Part shown: in pieces, positions 1 through 11,539 of the stretch
Position numbering within the stretch: the first letter of the stretch is position 1
Layout of the letters: each line of letters starts with the position of its first letter
Source: Apoderus coryli
Taxonomy: Eukaryota; Arthropoda; Insecta; Coleoptera; Attelabidae
Assembly: GCA_911728435.2 (NCBI GenBank)
Contig: OU452206.1
Coordinates: 18,612,821-18,676,820, forward strand
Direction: 5' to 3'
DNA length: 64,000 bases
Notes under the pieces: model-generated
The model's input: the letters and a program-made list of their open reading frames with translations, nothing else
Told to the model about the DNA's origin: nothing
Databases searched by the model: none
Made by a program: the position numbers and the translations under genes

Positions 1-3
1 AAA

Positions 4-58
<55 letters not shown>

Positions 59-110
59 ATACATAAATAATTACATAAATAAATACATAAATAAATAAAT
101 GAATGGAGTC
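1..110. repeat. (AAAT)n microsatellite
   Basis: Near-perfect tetranucleotide repeat at the left edge, slightly degenerate after position 60. Such runs often mark the 3' tail of a LINE or other retroelement, but no element body is visible because the window begins here. Confidence 0.95.
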
Positions 111-265
111 AAAAGTATGTTTCTATCTAAAAGCTTTTCATTTAATGATTGTTCGCCACTGATGGGACTGGTCTAGTCTTGAAACATGTATGACATGGAT
201 TAAATATTATTATATTAAATTTAATTCATAGAGATTAGACTTTTATTTCAATACTGTACTTGTAA
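100..265 (+). mobile_element. Penelope-like terminal-repeat relic with decayed hammerhead motif
   Basis: At 158-185 the sequence reads like the hammerhead at 42868-42915 on the opposite strand (shared stem-loop GGACTGGTCTAGTC, then GAAACATGT), but two bases of the CTGATGA core are lost. A following segment at about 222-255 resembles the GGAGATTCGACTTTCATTTA boundary seen next to other hammerhead copies in this window. I infer an old terminal repeat of a Penelope-like element; a cleaving ribozyme is not expected. Confidence 0.5.
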
Positions 266-1720
266 TAAATCACCCTGTGTGTTTTTTTTACCGACGAATC
301 GGCAACAGCACGACACACACCACATTCGCTTGCTTTTTTTTCTACCCTCCCTACGTTTCCCCTCCAGATTAATACAGAATTTCATCAATCTCTCTCTCTG
401 ACAATACAGCATTGCCGGTGCATATCTGTTACAAATGATGTAAATAATAATGTTATACGTTGCGTTTTGTTTCTGATATTAATAAACTACAAAACGGTTT
501 CCGGCTGTGACAATACTGCTCTATGCTGTGCACGCTAGTATACGCCACGTAGTGGCAGGCGTACTTAGAGTTGTTCTGATTTTAATGCATTGGGCTGACT
601 ATCTATTGTGTAGATTAATATTTGCCATCAGTAATCATTAAAGGCGAATATCTTGAAAAAGAATAAAGCAAATTTCAACGAAAGATTACTGATAAACTTT
701 GATTACTTATTCGGCTTAAAATAAAAATAATAGTCCTCGTAAAATATCTTACACTACTACCCCAAAAGTGAACATAAATCAAAGATGACTTTGTGGTAAA
801 AGTACCTACGTAGGTAGGATATGTAAAAGAATTATTCTACCACGTATAGTAATTTACTGTAATCTTCTATGTTGTATTATTATGAAGTGGTCCTCTCTCC
901 AGGCAGTGTCCAGTAGCAGAAACCCAACACACGCATTCCGGCTAACGGAAACTACACAATATCAACCGGATATGCTAGCAGGATATGTATGGGGACTGGG
1001 ACTGCCTAATAAGTTTACGTAAATTTAAAGGGTAGGTTCTTTTATCTTTTACGATGAATAATTATCATAGGGAATGTAAAATATCTCCACTCCAAATTTA
1101 GTTCGTGTTTCAGACGGTAACAAGCAAATTGAAGTTGAAAGACTATAAATAAAATTATTTTTTATCCTAGGTAGTTATGAGATTTTTGTAATGTCTAAAT
1201 AGACCAGAATTTGCTTGCAATTATTCTGAAAAGCTTGATGAAACCAACTACACTAAACTTTACCTATTATAAAATTATATAGGACGCCTCTGCATCTGCT
1301 TCTTGGCAATTAGTTTATAATTTGTTTACCAACCAAGATTAGTACAAAAATCACTACTATAAGTCTCGTATGCGAATTCACAAACCTATTTCCTTTTGCA
1401 AAATATATTATATGCTTTTATTTATTGTTTTGAATAAAAATTGTTCTCAATGTTTACAAAAAATCGTCACTCTTAACTGTCAAAAACATTATTTTGAAAT
1501 CGCGTCATCTAGTTGAAATGTTGCACACAAGAACATTATTATTTATTTTGCCTGTTTCTTTTTGTAAAATCAACATTCCTATATAGACTACAAAGTATTT
1601 TTTCGAAAACTGTATTACCAATGAGAACAATAGTAATGGTTAGTATTCAATAGATGGCGGAACCGATTAAATTGTAGGGTGTTATAGTGAATCAATACTG
1701 TAAGCTGTAACCGTTGTGTT
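266..1720. other. AT-rich stretch without recognisable gene
   Basis: No reading frame with recognisable protein similarity and no clear paired repeat ends were found. Contains short poly-T and CT runs only. Confidence 0.6.
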
Positions 1721-1880
1721 TATTATATTATAGTGTGTCAGCGCTTGGTTACTACATGTCAACTAACAACAGATGGCGCTAGCATATACCAGAAATTTAT
1801 TAATGAACAACTGAAGTTGATAACGCCGTCTGTTGTTAGATGATGGTACTAACCAAGTGCTGACACATTATATTATAATG
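1721..1880. mobile_element. Hairpin MITE
   Basis: The 30-bp ends 1721-1750 and 1851-1880 are imperfect inverted copies (core GTGTCAGCGCTTGGTT against its complement). Complementarity continues inward through the CTAACAACAGATGGCG motif, so most of the 160 bp folds back on itself. There is no coding capacity. Typical of a non-autonomous foldback/MITE element; the superfamily is not assigned. Confidence 0.75.
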
Positions 1881-1950
1881 CTGTAACTAAAAGAGAAACT
1901 GTAATACCTACATCGCTGTTAGATTGCAGCTAATTTTCTCAAAAAAGAAA

Positions 1951-2349
1951 TTTGTTGAGTTAGCAATGCCTAGATGGCGCAGCCGGAGTTGTTTTGATAG
2001 TGATGCCACATGATTAGTCGCCATGTTGAGGCAAACATGAAAACATTAAACAGATAACTTTCGCAAGAAAAAGGAATCAATAGTAAATTTGTTTAGTTAG
2101 CAATGCGTAGATGGCGCAACCAAAGATGCTTTGATAGTGATGCCACATGATGTATCCATCACATTATTAGTCGCCATGTTGAGCCAAACATGAAAACATT
2201 CAACAGTTAACTTTCACAAGAGAAAGGAACCAATAGTAGATTTATTTAGTTAGCAATGACTAGATGGCGTAACCAAACATGCTTTGATAGTGATGCCACA
2301 TGATGTATCCATCACATTAGTGGTCGCCATTTTGAGGCAAACATGAAAT
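1951..2349. repeat. Tandem repeat, three units of about 137-153 bp
   Basis: The landmark TAGCAATG..TAGATGGCG recurs at 1961, 2098 and 2251, each followed by TTTGATAGTGATGCCACATG and then CGCCAT.TTGAG.CAAACATGAAA. Units 2 and 3 carry an extra 16-bp segment (GATGTATCCATCACAT) absent from unit 1, so they are closer to each other than to unit 1. The unit does not code for a continuous peptide. Function unknown. Confidence 0.85.
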
Positions 2350-2918
2350 CGTATAATATATTTTGTGTGGTATAACCATCTCTCGTAATGAAGTTATCTT
2401 TAAATAGATAGCAGCAATTTGTATACCTACAGAGAGAGCCGTAATTTTCAGATTCGCCTGAATATTGTTGGTAAGAAAACTGTTCTGAGTTGAGGAAATT
2501 CGCCTATTACCTAATACTGAGTAACAACTTTTCATGCGCTTGGCATAGTCTCGAGGTTGAAGATTCTGTAAGCATTGCTCGTGAAACGTATTGATTACCC
2601 TTTTTTGGGGCATTGGAAATCAGTTGGAGAACTGATTTCCAAATCTTCGTGAGCTCCTCGTCGCATATTCTTCCACTAAATCTATCTGCCTGCCCCTTCT
2701 CAATCCTGTTGAATGGCTCGTTCGGATGTTACATTAGCACTTGGATGCCTTCTGGTCTCGCAGAGAAAACTCTGATAAAGGCCTTTCTGCTTCTGCCCAT
2801 TGTCTAACAAAGATCAATACCTACTACTGTAACGCCGAAACGAGATCGACCAAGCTTTAGCTCAATTGAACTAGACATACAGGCGAAAAAGAAAAGGAGA
2901 CCAGCTCAGCACGCTCCA
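2350..2918. other. No recognisable gene; 13-bp perfect hairpin at 2613-2642
   Basis: Short open frames here match no family I know. At 2613-2642 TTGGAAATCAGTT and its exact complement flank a 4-base loop. Confidence 0.6.
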
Positions 2919-4290
2919 TCAGAGACGTCCGTCAGGACCAATTTGGCAATTATATACCTGTAGAAGTCCATTAATAATATTAAAGAGCAATACTAGAGCG
3001 GAATATTCTCTCCGAGTATTTAATGATACTAGATTAAAACGGTTTAACAGAATATCATGAGGAAACCCAATGGATGGATAAACCCCATCAACCCGAAACC
3101 ACAGCAACTTGGCAAAACGACGCTGGATGCGTTCAATATTATTCATATGTATGGCATACATAGGATTCCATACTACAGATGCATATTCCAGTTTAGATCT
3201 GACAAATGCGTTGAAAAGAACAATGAGAGTTTGAGGTGTCACAAACTCTTTCGAATTGCGCACAATAAAACCCAGAGATCTATAGGATGCTGAAACTATA
3301 TTATTGTAATGATTAGTAAAGCTCAGTTTACCATCAAACCAAACACCTAAATCTTTAAACTCATCACAAGTTGTTAATGGACTATTATTTATACAATATG
3401 AAAATTTGACAGGGTTTATTTTCCGTGTATAGGAAACACTAAAACATTTATCAATATTCAGATAAAGATTATTACGGACACACCACTCATATACAACATT
3501 TAAATCGTCCTGAAGATGAGAACAATCTTCAGTACTATTAATGACAGAATATACTTTGAAGTCGTCAGCATATAATAACGAACTATTTGTCAAGCCACTA
3601 GAAATATCATCGATAAAACACAGGACAGAGCCCTGGGGAACACCAGACGACACTTTAAAATTTGTGGAACGAAATCCTCGACTTTCCACATACTGAAATC
3701 TATCCTTCAGATACGACTTCAAAAGCAGCAGTAAATTATAAGATAGTTCATAACGACACAGTTTACGCAGTAGAATACCATGATCAAGTCTATCAAAGGC
3801 TTTAGAAAAATCAGTGTAGATTTCATCTACCTGACCCCCGTTATCAAGTCGCTCAGTTAAAAACTGTGTTAAAACCAATAAATTAGTTGACGTAGAACGA
3901 CCGGGAAAAAAGCCATGTTGTACCGATGAAATCTGACGCCTAACATGGCTCATAATAATATCATGGAGCACAAATTCAAAAACTTTAGAAAAACACGACT
4001 GTATGGAAATTGGTCTATAATTTGAAATATCCTGTTTATCTCCCTTCTTATGATTTCCAATCAGAGGGGAAATTACACGATCGCAAAGAAACATTGAATA
4101 TTGTACACAATGGTTTAGCAAACACAGTGGCACAATCCCTAATTACAAAAGATGGTATACCATCAGGACTTGATGTAAATTTAGCTTTTAACCTTTTCAA
4201 AGCTCCAGAGACCTCCGTCTCAGTAATCACACGATCCGGTAAATGAGACACATTCACAACATCAATCAATCCCTGATCAATATCAAATGC
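2919..4290 (-). pseudogene. Non-LTR retrotransposon (Jockey-like LINE) reverse transcriptase, broken
   Basis: LINE polymerase copying element RNA at the target site. Reading down from 4269 the fingers segment ends in the CNFPSDWKS motif. The frame shifts near 4065 into a 404-residue frame with NYRPISIQS, the first palm Asp block TDFSKAFDRLDHGILL, SGVPQGS and the catalytic YADD box. Between SGVPQGSVL and FIDD about seven residues (usually a GPLLF.. segment) are missing in frame, directly before the catalytic loop. The 5' endonuclease part is absent. It shares blocks with the copies at 32.2 kb and 20.4-21.7 kb. A dead, 5'-truncated copy. Confidence 0.9.
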
Positions 4291-4309
4291 CTGAGATGCA
4301 TATATTTGT

Positions 4310-4362
4310 ATAATGTAAGTATTGAGGGTTAAGTATGTCTAAATAAAGTCGATTATTATTAC
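4310..4362 (+). mobile_element. LINE 3' tail with (ATT)n end
   Basis: Ends in AAATAAAGTCGATTATTATTA, the same kind of polyadenylation-like signal plus ATT repeat that ends the LINEs at 13.3 and 29.3 kb. It abuts the 5' side of the minus-strand LINE. Only the tail is recognised. Confidence 0.4.
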
Positions 4363-4365
4363 ATG

Positions 4366-5702
4366 TGTCATGACTTGTGGCCAATAAAATAGGTACATCT
4401 CAGGAGGTTTAGAAAAAATAATATACCTACAACAAGCATCTTCATTCATTCTTCACGTAGGTAATCTCCAACCGTCCGGAACCCAATTCATTCTCGTCGG
4501 TAAATAATTACTTACTTACGCTTTTTTCAAATGAATGAAATCTATCTACTTCCATCAGGTATCTAGGCACAGATGCAGATATAATATATAGGTATAATAC
4601 GTACGTAGGTATAGATAGTCAGTATAGGTAAGTATATAAAGCACAGTGCGGAATAACTTCAATTTGCGAAAAACTTACGGTTCAAACTTAAGCGCAGGCT
4701 TAATTTCCCTATATGTGTTGCTCAGGTGGCATGAACATTTTCTTCAGTCGTTCTTTGTGCGTTTGTATATCGAGACGTCAGCCGCCCGGCGCCGTTGATG
4801 ACGCATTTTGCGCCGCCACCGCGTGCTTTTTTCCGAATCCAGCAAAAGCATAAAATACGTAAACGATAATTATTGAGATGTTTAATTTTATTAACTAATA
4901 AAAGTAACTACTTTTAAGTGGGAACTCTTTGAATTTATTAAAAAAATGATTTATAGAACATTGGACAATTGTTATTGAATTAAACTTTTTTAAAAATTTG
5001 TTGGGGGTTATTACAAAACGAAAAAAAAACACTGGGATATTATAGACGTCGGAATGTGGACTGTTATAAATCTTAGTTCGCTGCTATGGTTGGTTTTCAT
5101 GATAATATTTCATGGTATGCATTTCGTTATTACCATTTATGTAGAAAAATTTAATTTCTTCGATTTTACCTAGTTATATGGCAGTGTTTGTTTATTGGTG
5201 CAAAGTTGCGGCACTTTATTTTTTATAATATAATCATGAATACTTTATTGCTACAACACACAACACTCTAAGAGCTGTCTACAGAGATTTAGGGGTGTCT
5301 CGGTGCAGTAGAACGAGGGGTGGGTCACTCCCGAGGACGCACATATAAATTAAATAAGTTATACTTCAGGAAGAATTGAGTAAATTTAGGATATTTGTAA
5401 GTATAATTTATAGTAAAACCAAAAAATAGACACGTATGTACAGTGTGTCCACTAGTAATCTACATTTGGGTAACTTTATTATTAATTTTACAAACATATT
5501 ATAAAAAAATTCGAATAAAAAAATGTTTTAACTGGATGAATCCCATCCTTCCTCGTCTGAATCAACAGTCTTCATCATCCGTTGATGATTCCGACTGCGA
5601 CTCTGTTTGCACATTAGGTGAAGCCGAAAGTAACAAAGTTAGTGTTTCTTTGGAAAACGGTTTACTATGCTTTTTAGGTATTGGTCTCATTCCAGTTATA
5701 AT
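4366..5702. other. Non-coding stretch with a CpG-rich patch at 4772-4835
   Basis: The patch is markedly richer in CpG than its surroundings and carries a GACGTCA (CRE-like) site at about 4774 and TGACGCAT at about 4798. This could be a promoter remnant. No first exon could be recognised next to it. The rest is AT-rich with no gene. Confidence 0.4.
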
Positions 5703-5837
5703 GAACTAACGGATAAATTAAAATTGAATACGCTGCGTAATCGAAGCTGGTATATTCAAGCAACATATGCAACTCAAGGTACGGGACTCTACGAAGGATT
5801 GGATTGGTTATCTAATGAATTAGCCAAAGGCAAATAA
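5703..5837 (+). CDS. ARF-family GTPase C-terminus (class II, ARF4/Arf102F-like), last exon or fragment
   Basis: The frame reads ELTDKL, then [12 protein letters not shown], then [15 protein letters not shown], ending in a TAA at 5835-5837. This is the last ~45 residues of an ADP-ribosylation factor, the small GTPase that recruits coats at the Golgi. The ATQGTG..SNEL wording fits class II ARFs; class I has ATSGDG..SNQL. The usual Cys in the ATCAT box is Tyr here. The upstream bases TCTCATTCCAG could be a splice acceptor, but the bases after it do not give the usual residues before ELTDKL, and no other ARF exons were found. AATAAA follows near 5919. It may be a true terminal exon or a pseudogene piece. 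Confidence 0.7.
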   Translation, partial: ELTDKLKLNTLRNRSWYIQATYATQGTGLYEGLDWLSNELAKGK

Positions 5838-6009
5838 GATTTTATGAACATTTTTAATCCGAGAATATGAAGTTAAGAACTTATTATATATATTAACATA
5901 AATTTGATAATATATCAATAAAATTAATTTTTCAGTGAATATATTTAATATTTCTATGCGTTAAGATTTATTTTAAACTACTTGTTTGTCATTAAACACT
6001 GTTTTACAA

Positions 6010-7800
6010 TCACTGTAATATAATAATAAGTATAATAGGATCGGAAGTAAGCAACAGCCTATTCAACACATCCAAATTGCAAGATTCTCTTGAAAACTTT
6101 CTTGCAAAATTTTGGCGATAGATCCTGAAATGCCTATTACGTGCTTCTGATGCCTCCTCTGATAATTGACCTATCGGAAGCAGCGCATTTTTGATAACCA
6201 TTGGGCCATGAATTAATATTTTGTGCATAGTGGGAGTCATTGGATGCCACGGGAAGAGCTGGATGTAGATTTCTGCAGTTTCCTTTGCATAATCCGAAAA
6301 TTTTTCTATGTTAATTTTATGTCCACACGATAATACTTCTAAAATTATTTTTTATCTGTATATAAAGTGCTTGTCAATCCCAGTAATTTCTGCCGACAAT
6401 TCGTGGTTCTCAAAAAATCTTCGACTGGTATTGCCATCGTTTGTGTTACCAAATCCAGGTTTAGGTACATCTACTATTAAGCCCAGTTTTCGTCGAAAAT
6501 CATCCTGTATTTGTATTTTTCTTTGTTTCACTGCAGCTTTTTCTATGTCTGTCCTCAGTTGCCACTTTTTTATATGTAACTTGTAGGATAAATGTAAAAT
6601 TGTTTCAAAAAATCGGATTCGCGCATGTAAAATAGACAGTCCGAAGTTTAGTGCCTCTGGATTAGCGTCTCTTTTTACGTTTAAATTATTAAAATCTTTG
6701 GATGTTAACCCACAGATATAGCATCTCATTGTTGATGTAGTATTTGTGGCAGCATTGCAGACTTTTCCGTCAACCATGGTGAACATCATACTATAGTCAA
6801 CACTGTAACAGTTATTATCTATCGTGACTTTTGTCTGTTGTAAATTATTTATGGCAGCTTTCACGTAATCTATTTCTTGCATTGTTATATCTGTGGTTTC
6901 TTTAACAAACCTAATTCGTATGGGGCGGCAATAACGGGGAGATGACGGAGTAGGATTCTGCCATATAACCTCATTGCTTTTGGACCTTTTTAGCTGAAGG
7001 GGTACAAAAGAACTTTGAAATAAGTTGGCGTCAGAAGCAGCATCGTTACCAAATCTTTGTTTGAATTGAACTTGTTGTGCTCCATCACAACCCCACTTGC
7101 ACATCAAAACAAACGTATCGCTTCTTTCGGCATGCAGTTTTAAAACTTCTTATAAATGGGTCAATAATCGAGTAGCGGTATGGTCCATTAAGCTTTGCAG
7201 TTTTACTTCAGCACAAGTTTCGGTTACTAAGTATGCTGCCTTATCAGGGTAGCACTCTAGTTTAGCTTTTTGTAGAAGACTATAACAAGGAAATAACTTT
7301 TTCTGAGTGCTTCTTATTATTTCGTACTGCCTCCTGGAAAGTCCTGCTTCAACAAACATGGCAATAGCCTGCTTCGGCGACAATTGAGAGCTGACACTTT
7401 CTAACTGAGTACGAGAAAAAGCTTTCTTATATTTTGTTGCTCGTTTTGGGGTACTTGTAATTTCTTTTAGAACTAAGGAAGCATCTCTTTTGCCACTTTC
7501 TACTAGCTTAGACTGCGTCGCGTAAGTGAGCACATCTAAGTTAGTTGTTTTACGAAGCCCTTCGGTTTTTCTTCTTTTAGTCCTCTCACTTGATGCCTCA
7601 AACAACTTTGCAGGTCGACCGGGTCTCTTTACAACCTTTGGAATATGAAATGTTCCTTGGAGCCATTCGTTATTTTTCTTTAAGAAGTATTCTTCTTTTC
7701 TTAACGCTTTAGACCACCTGCTCTTTACTTCTGACTTAAAATGTGACAAATCGTGCTTTAGTGTACTAATTTGCTCCGTTGAAAAATCTTCCGATTCCTA
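6010..7800 (-). pseudogene. Transib / RAG1-like DDE transposase, one frame with two stop codons
   Basis: Cut-and-paste transposase of the Transib superfamily, the relatives of V(D)J recombinase RAG1. One frame runs from about 7800 to the TGA at 6010-6012, broken only by TAA at 7150-7152 and TAA at 6352-6354. The N-part has a basic GRPAKLFE..RTKRRK segment and SPKQAIAMFVEAGLSRRQYE. The core has GCDGA (first catalytic Asp, 7084-7086) and a CYIC zinc pair. C-terminal are the HKILIH zinc His pair and IGQLSEE, whose first Glu (6157-6159) matches the catalytic Glu of RAG1. SNDGNT-type wording (FGNTNDGNTSRRFFE) is typical of the family. TATTATTTAG at about 7800 resembles a splice acceptor, so an upstream exon may exist. 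Terminal repeats were not identified. Confidence 0.85.
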
Positions 7801-8560
7801 AATAATACCGAGGATTAATTTGAGAATATCCTTAAAGAATATTTTGTGGATTAAGCCACATGGTTCCTCCGCTTTGAATAACATGCTCATATTATTTGAA
7901 AAATTATATATGATAAAACTCCGTTACGTAATATCTTCATGAAGCTGATCCTCTATGTTCATGGAGGTGAAAAAGGCGATTAATAATTTCAGGTTATAAA
8001 TTGACATACAGTTAATTAACTTTCAGCAAAATGAGGAATGATACGGTCGTGACAATTCATTTATATTAAACGGGACGTGTAGTTCCCATCAGAGATAATT
8101 TTTTCTCACTAATTTATATCGGTCTTTGTTATTTGGAATGGTGAAATCCTGAATTACGAGGACAGGTCAATTAGTCCTTAGTAAATACAAGAGGCTTTAT
8201 ATTTAGGATCATTTCTCATGACAAAGTTGACACAGGGTCAGTTATATCCAGTCCATCAGGGGTTCCCAAAGTATGGACCCAAATTTCCAACATTAAATTT
8301 AGTTTTGTTAAGTTTAAAATTTTTTTTGGTTGTTACAAGCATTTTTGGATTTTTTTGAATACTTTGGATAAAATAAAGTAAAGTTATTGTTATGATCCCT
8401 ATACCTAAATCAACCTGTTTGTCCAATTTTTGCGTTTTTTTGCAAAAAATAGGGTCATTTTGAAAAACATTCTGTGCGTTAATTTATATATAATATTTTT
8501 GTACCAAATTTGGTTAAACTGACTGACCGACAAACTTTTTTAAAACTACTTATTTACATA
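7801..8560. other. No recognisable gene
   Basis: AT-rich flank of the Transib gene. It probably includes its unrecognised 5' part. Confidence 0.5.
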
Positions 8561-8561
8561 T

Positions 8562-8700
8562 ACAGGGTGTGGGCGGAAGATATCTCAAGAACTATAAGCG
8601 ATAGACAGAAAAATCATTTGCAAAACTTTTAGGCACTGCAAAGATGTACAACCCCAAAAAGGAATAAACTCGCTTTTTTTGAACGGACACCCTGTATATT
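8562..8700. mobile_element. Short MITE with ACAGGGTGT inverted ends
   Basis: Starts TACAGGGTGTGGGCGGAAGA and ends CGGACACCCTGTATA, with TA at each end as expected for Tc1/mariner target duplication. Only the outer 9-10 bp are clearly inverted. About 138 bp, no coding capacity. The same end motif borders the larger DD41D-type elements at 10.3 and 60.4 kb, so it is likely mobilised by that family. Confidence 0.7.
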
Positions 8701-9779
8701 TTAACGTAAGTAAATGCCGCTTTAACAGACCAGTAAAATTACATATAGGTTTAGTAAATTGCATTCTATTTAAGCCTAAATTGTCTAAAAATGGTTTTTA
8801 TTTTTAAGAGCGTTTATTTGTAAATTATTAAAATAAAGCTGTAATTTTTGTGTTATTAAAATAGAAAAAAAAAATTAAATTGACAAAAAATGTCGACTTT
8901 TGTTGGCAAATTTGTCTTAATAATTTTGTATGATAAACGGTTACCCTTAAGCTCATGAAATATGATATCAACAAAACGTTTAGGAAAGGGACTTCTCGAA
9001 TTTAAGCAGAATCACAGGGTGTCATTTAACATTTTCCCAAAAAAATACAATTTAGAAAATGTGACAACCCTGACAATTTACAAATGAGAGGTCAATGAAA
9101 TCTAGTAAAACAGAGATTAAATTAAAAAAAAATGTTCATAAAACTAAGCTTCCATTTACATATTGTTATAAAATTTAGCGTAGAAAGGACATTGTACTTT
9201 CGAGACACCTGCAACTAATATTCAGTGTGTTATTACTTATATTTCAATCATATGACACAAGATTCCTAAACAGAGAGGGCTCTGCGCTTTCTTTAGTTGT
9301 TTATGTTAACACTTTCTAAACAAGTCAACGGCTGAGATTTAAAAGTAGCGTGATCTTTTAGTTAGATGATTATGTTCTAAGAGTATAGTCAGTCGAATAT
9401 AGAAAAGCTGTTGTACTGAACGGATTAAATTCAATTAGGTAATTGCATTATTAGCGGGTTTTATTTTAATATACTGTATTACTGTAAGTATATTTAATTA
9501 GCGCGATCCGATAAAGTAAACTATCCTTTATGTCATTTCAACAAAAGCACACGTGTATTATAATATAATATTATAAATAATATAGAACCAGAATAAATGC
9601 ATAAATTAATATACCTACAATGAAAATTGCCAAAAACGTTTACTTAAATTATTATAATTATTATTATTATTACGTATTCGATTGAACGAATATTGTTTAT
9701 TAAATAATATAAAACAGTTGCAGTACTCATTCTGAAAACAAAGCTATAACCACACACACGCCAAATTGCCAAATTAACA
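8701..9779. other. No recognisable gene
   Basis: AT-rich. A lone ACAGGGTGTCAT motif at about 9015 resembles a mariner-type end without a partner. Confidence 0.5.
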
Positions 9780-9815
9780 TAATAATAATAAATTTATTGT
9801 GCCATCTACTTTGAT
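9780..9815 (-). mobile_element. LINE 3' tail
   Basis: On the minus strand the sequence reads GGCACAATAAATTTATTATTATT, a polyadenylation-like signal plus (ATT)n, like other LINE ends in this window. No coding part is preserved. Confidence 0.35.
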
Positions 9816-10171
9816 CAAACAAATAAAAACATAATATTCAATGTATCACTATCATCAATTATTATTGTGACTGTCAACTGCTACTCTAACTCAGAACATT
9901 TATCCTCGGAAAAATTAACACCGCAGAAAACAGTGCTAACGGCAGCAATAAGTGTCTAGGCCTAACTGTTGACAGCTTTATTACAGGAATTACTGGGTGA
10001 TAATGTTGTTAGTCAGATAATTTTTCTTGTCACGTATTTTGTAGTTGTTAAGGAACATTGTAGGTAAATTATACCTATATAGACATGTAAATAAATCTAT
10101 AAATAATAGATACCTGTCTAGCCCGAGGTCTACCCTGTGTAGTTGGATAAAACTGGATTTTCTCTCAATCA

Positions 10172-10232
10172 AAATAAATTATAAATAAACCGTTTATTGC
10201 CCTTAAGTTTCCCATTTAAAGGACAATATACA
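10172..10232 (-). repeat. Copy of a dispersed 3'-tail repeat (partner at 33873-33931)
   Basis: On the minus strand TATTGTCCTTTAAATGGGAA leads to GGGCAATAAACGGTTTATTT. Nearly the same 55-60 bp occurs on the + strand at 33873-33931. Likely the 3' end of a SINE or LINE family. Confidence 0.6.
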
Positions 10233-10296
10233 AACTAAGAAAATTGATTGCTTAAATCAAGTTATGACTAGACCTAGACTAAATCCTAATTAATTA

Positions 10297-11535
10297 TACA
10301 GGGTGTCCCCTCTCAATTGGGGCATATTGAGGAACCATAGACAAGCAGTTTGAGATAAGAGACTGATGTCCGGATGTGCATGGTTTTCAAAATATAGGCT
10401 CTCAAAGTTTTTTTCAAAAAACCTTTTTTTATCAATATCCCAAAGACACGTTAACCGATTTTCTTGAAATTCGCTGGTGATGTAAGCTTAATAAGACGCT
10501 CAGCAACCACTCGCAGAACTCGATCCGCCTAGGAGCGTCGTCAAGCAGTAGATGCTGCACCTTTTGAAGTTTAAATGGATGCAGATCGTGGATTTTCAAT
10601 ACTCGATGGAATCCAGTCGCGACGCAATCTGACGAGTGCTAGTGTTGGGCTCGTTCTGAATGTTCATCCTCAACGGCATCTCTGATCGAACACTGCCTTG
10701 CAAATTCTCGAATAGGCTGCAAAGATAACAAAGCCTCTTAGATTGGCTGTACAACAGAAACGCGCAAGAAAAAAACACAGAAAGTTGCAATTTCTGCAAT
10801 ACTTACCACGAATGAGCCGGTCTCCCGTAGATTTTGATTAATTTTGACAAAAGTCTTATGGTTTGGCAATTCACGATTTGGCAACCACTGCCCGTACAAC
10901 TGTTGTGCTAACAAAGAATTACCGCGCGCTTGCCCATACAAGAGATGCATATCTGCAAGCTCGGCTAATTCAAAAGATTCATTTTTGCAATTAGTGTAAT
11001 GTTTGAAGATAATTAAATACTTATAAACTGCCACTTTCACTAAAGTTTGACATGTTTATGTGTTACCATGACAACATTGTTTTGTTTTAGATTTTCACCA
11101 TTAATAATAAATTATTTGTAAAAAGCCTCCTTGTTTTTCTCTCTAATAATAATGAACCTTTTAATAAAATTTTTTTCTCGAAAACAGAGAGAGATACGAA
11201 AAAATATCAAGTAACAAAAAAGTTGTATTTTTAACTGAGTTTTCTAAAAAAAATATAAAATTTTCAAAAAAGTCAGTAGCGTACATTTTTTTGTCATTTT
11301 TATTCGTGACACTGTCCCCCGGGGCGCCACTGGAAGTCATAATTAACATTTAATTAGTGCTAACTGAGCGTCTTATTAAGCTTACATTACCAGCGAATTT
11401 CAAGAAAATCAGTTAACGTGTCTTTGAGATATTGATAAAAAAAGGTTTTTTGAAAAACACTTTGACACCCTGTATTTTGAAAACCATGCACTTCCGGACA
11501 TCAGTCTCTTATCTCAAATTGCTTGTCCCGTATAA
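10297..11535 (-). mobile_element. Decayed mariner-type element with ~170-190 bp inverted ends
   Basis: The left end starts TACAGGGTGTCCCC. The segment 10340-10505 is repeated inverted at 11357-11528 (shared GATAAGAGACTGATGTCCGG). The outer ~45 bp of the right end is missing. Inside, on the minus strand, 10880-11040 encodes the N-terminal ADMHLLYGQARGNSLLAQQL helix region typical of the DUF4817-type transposases of insects. A shifted frame follows with NEPNTSTRQIASRL and HPFKLQKVQHLL. The catalytic half is lost. The 5' untranslated segment 11161-11349 matches, inverted, 60704-60890 of the element at 60.4 kb, so both belong to related families. Confidence 0.8.
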
Positions 11536-11539
11536 TCGA

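Noticed and set aside
2613..2807. 64-codon plus frame
   Set aside because: No recognisable family, no splice or start context, lies in repeat-derived sequence.
5443..5702. 88-codon frame upstream of the ARF fragment as its N-terminal part
   Set aside because: It does not contain ARF GTP-binding motifs and is in a different frame at the junction.
5990..6020. CACTG motifs as a possible Transib terminal repeat
   Set aside because: No inverted partner was found upstream of the transposase, and the motif is too short to stand alone.
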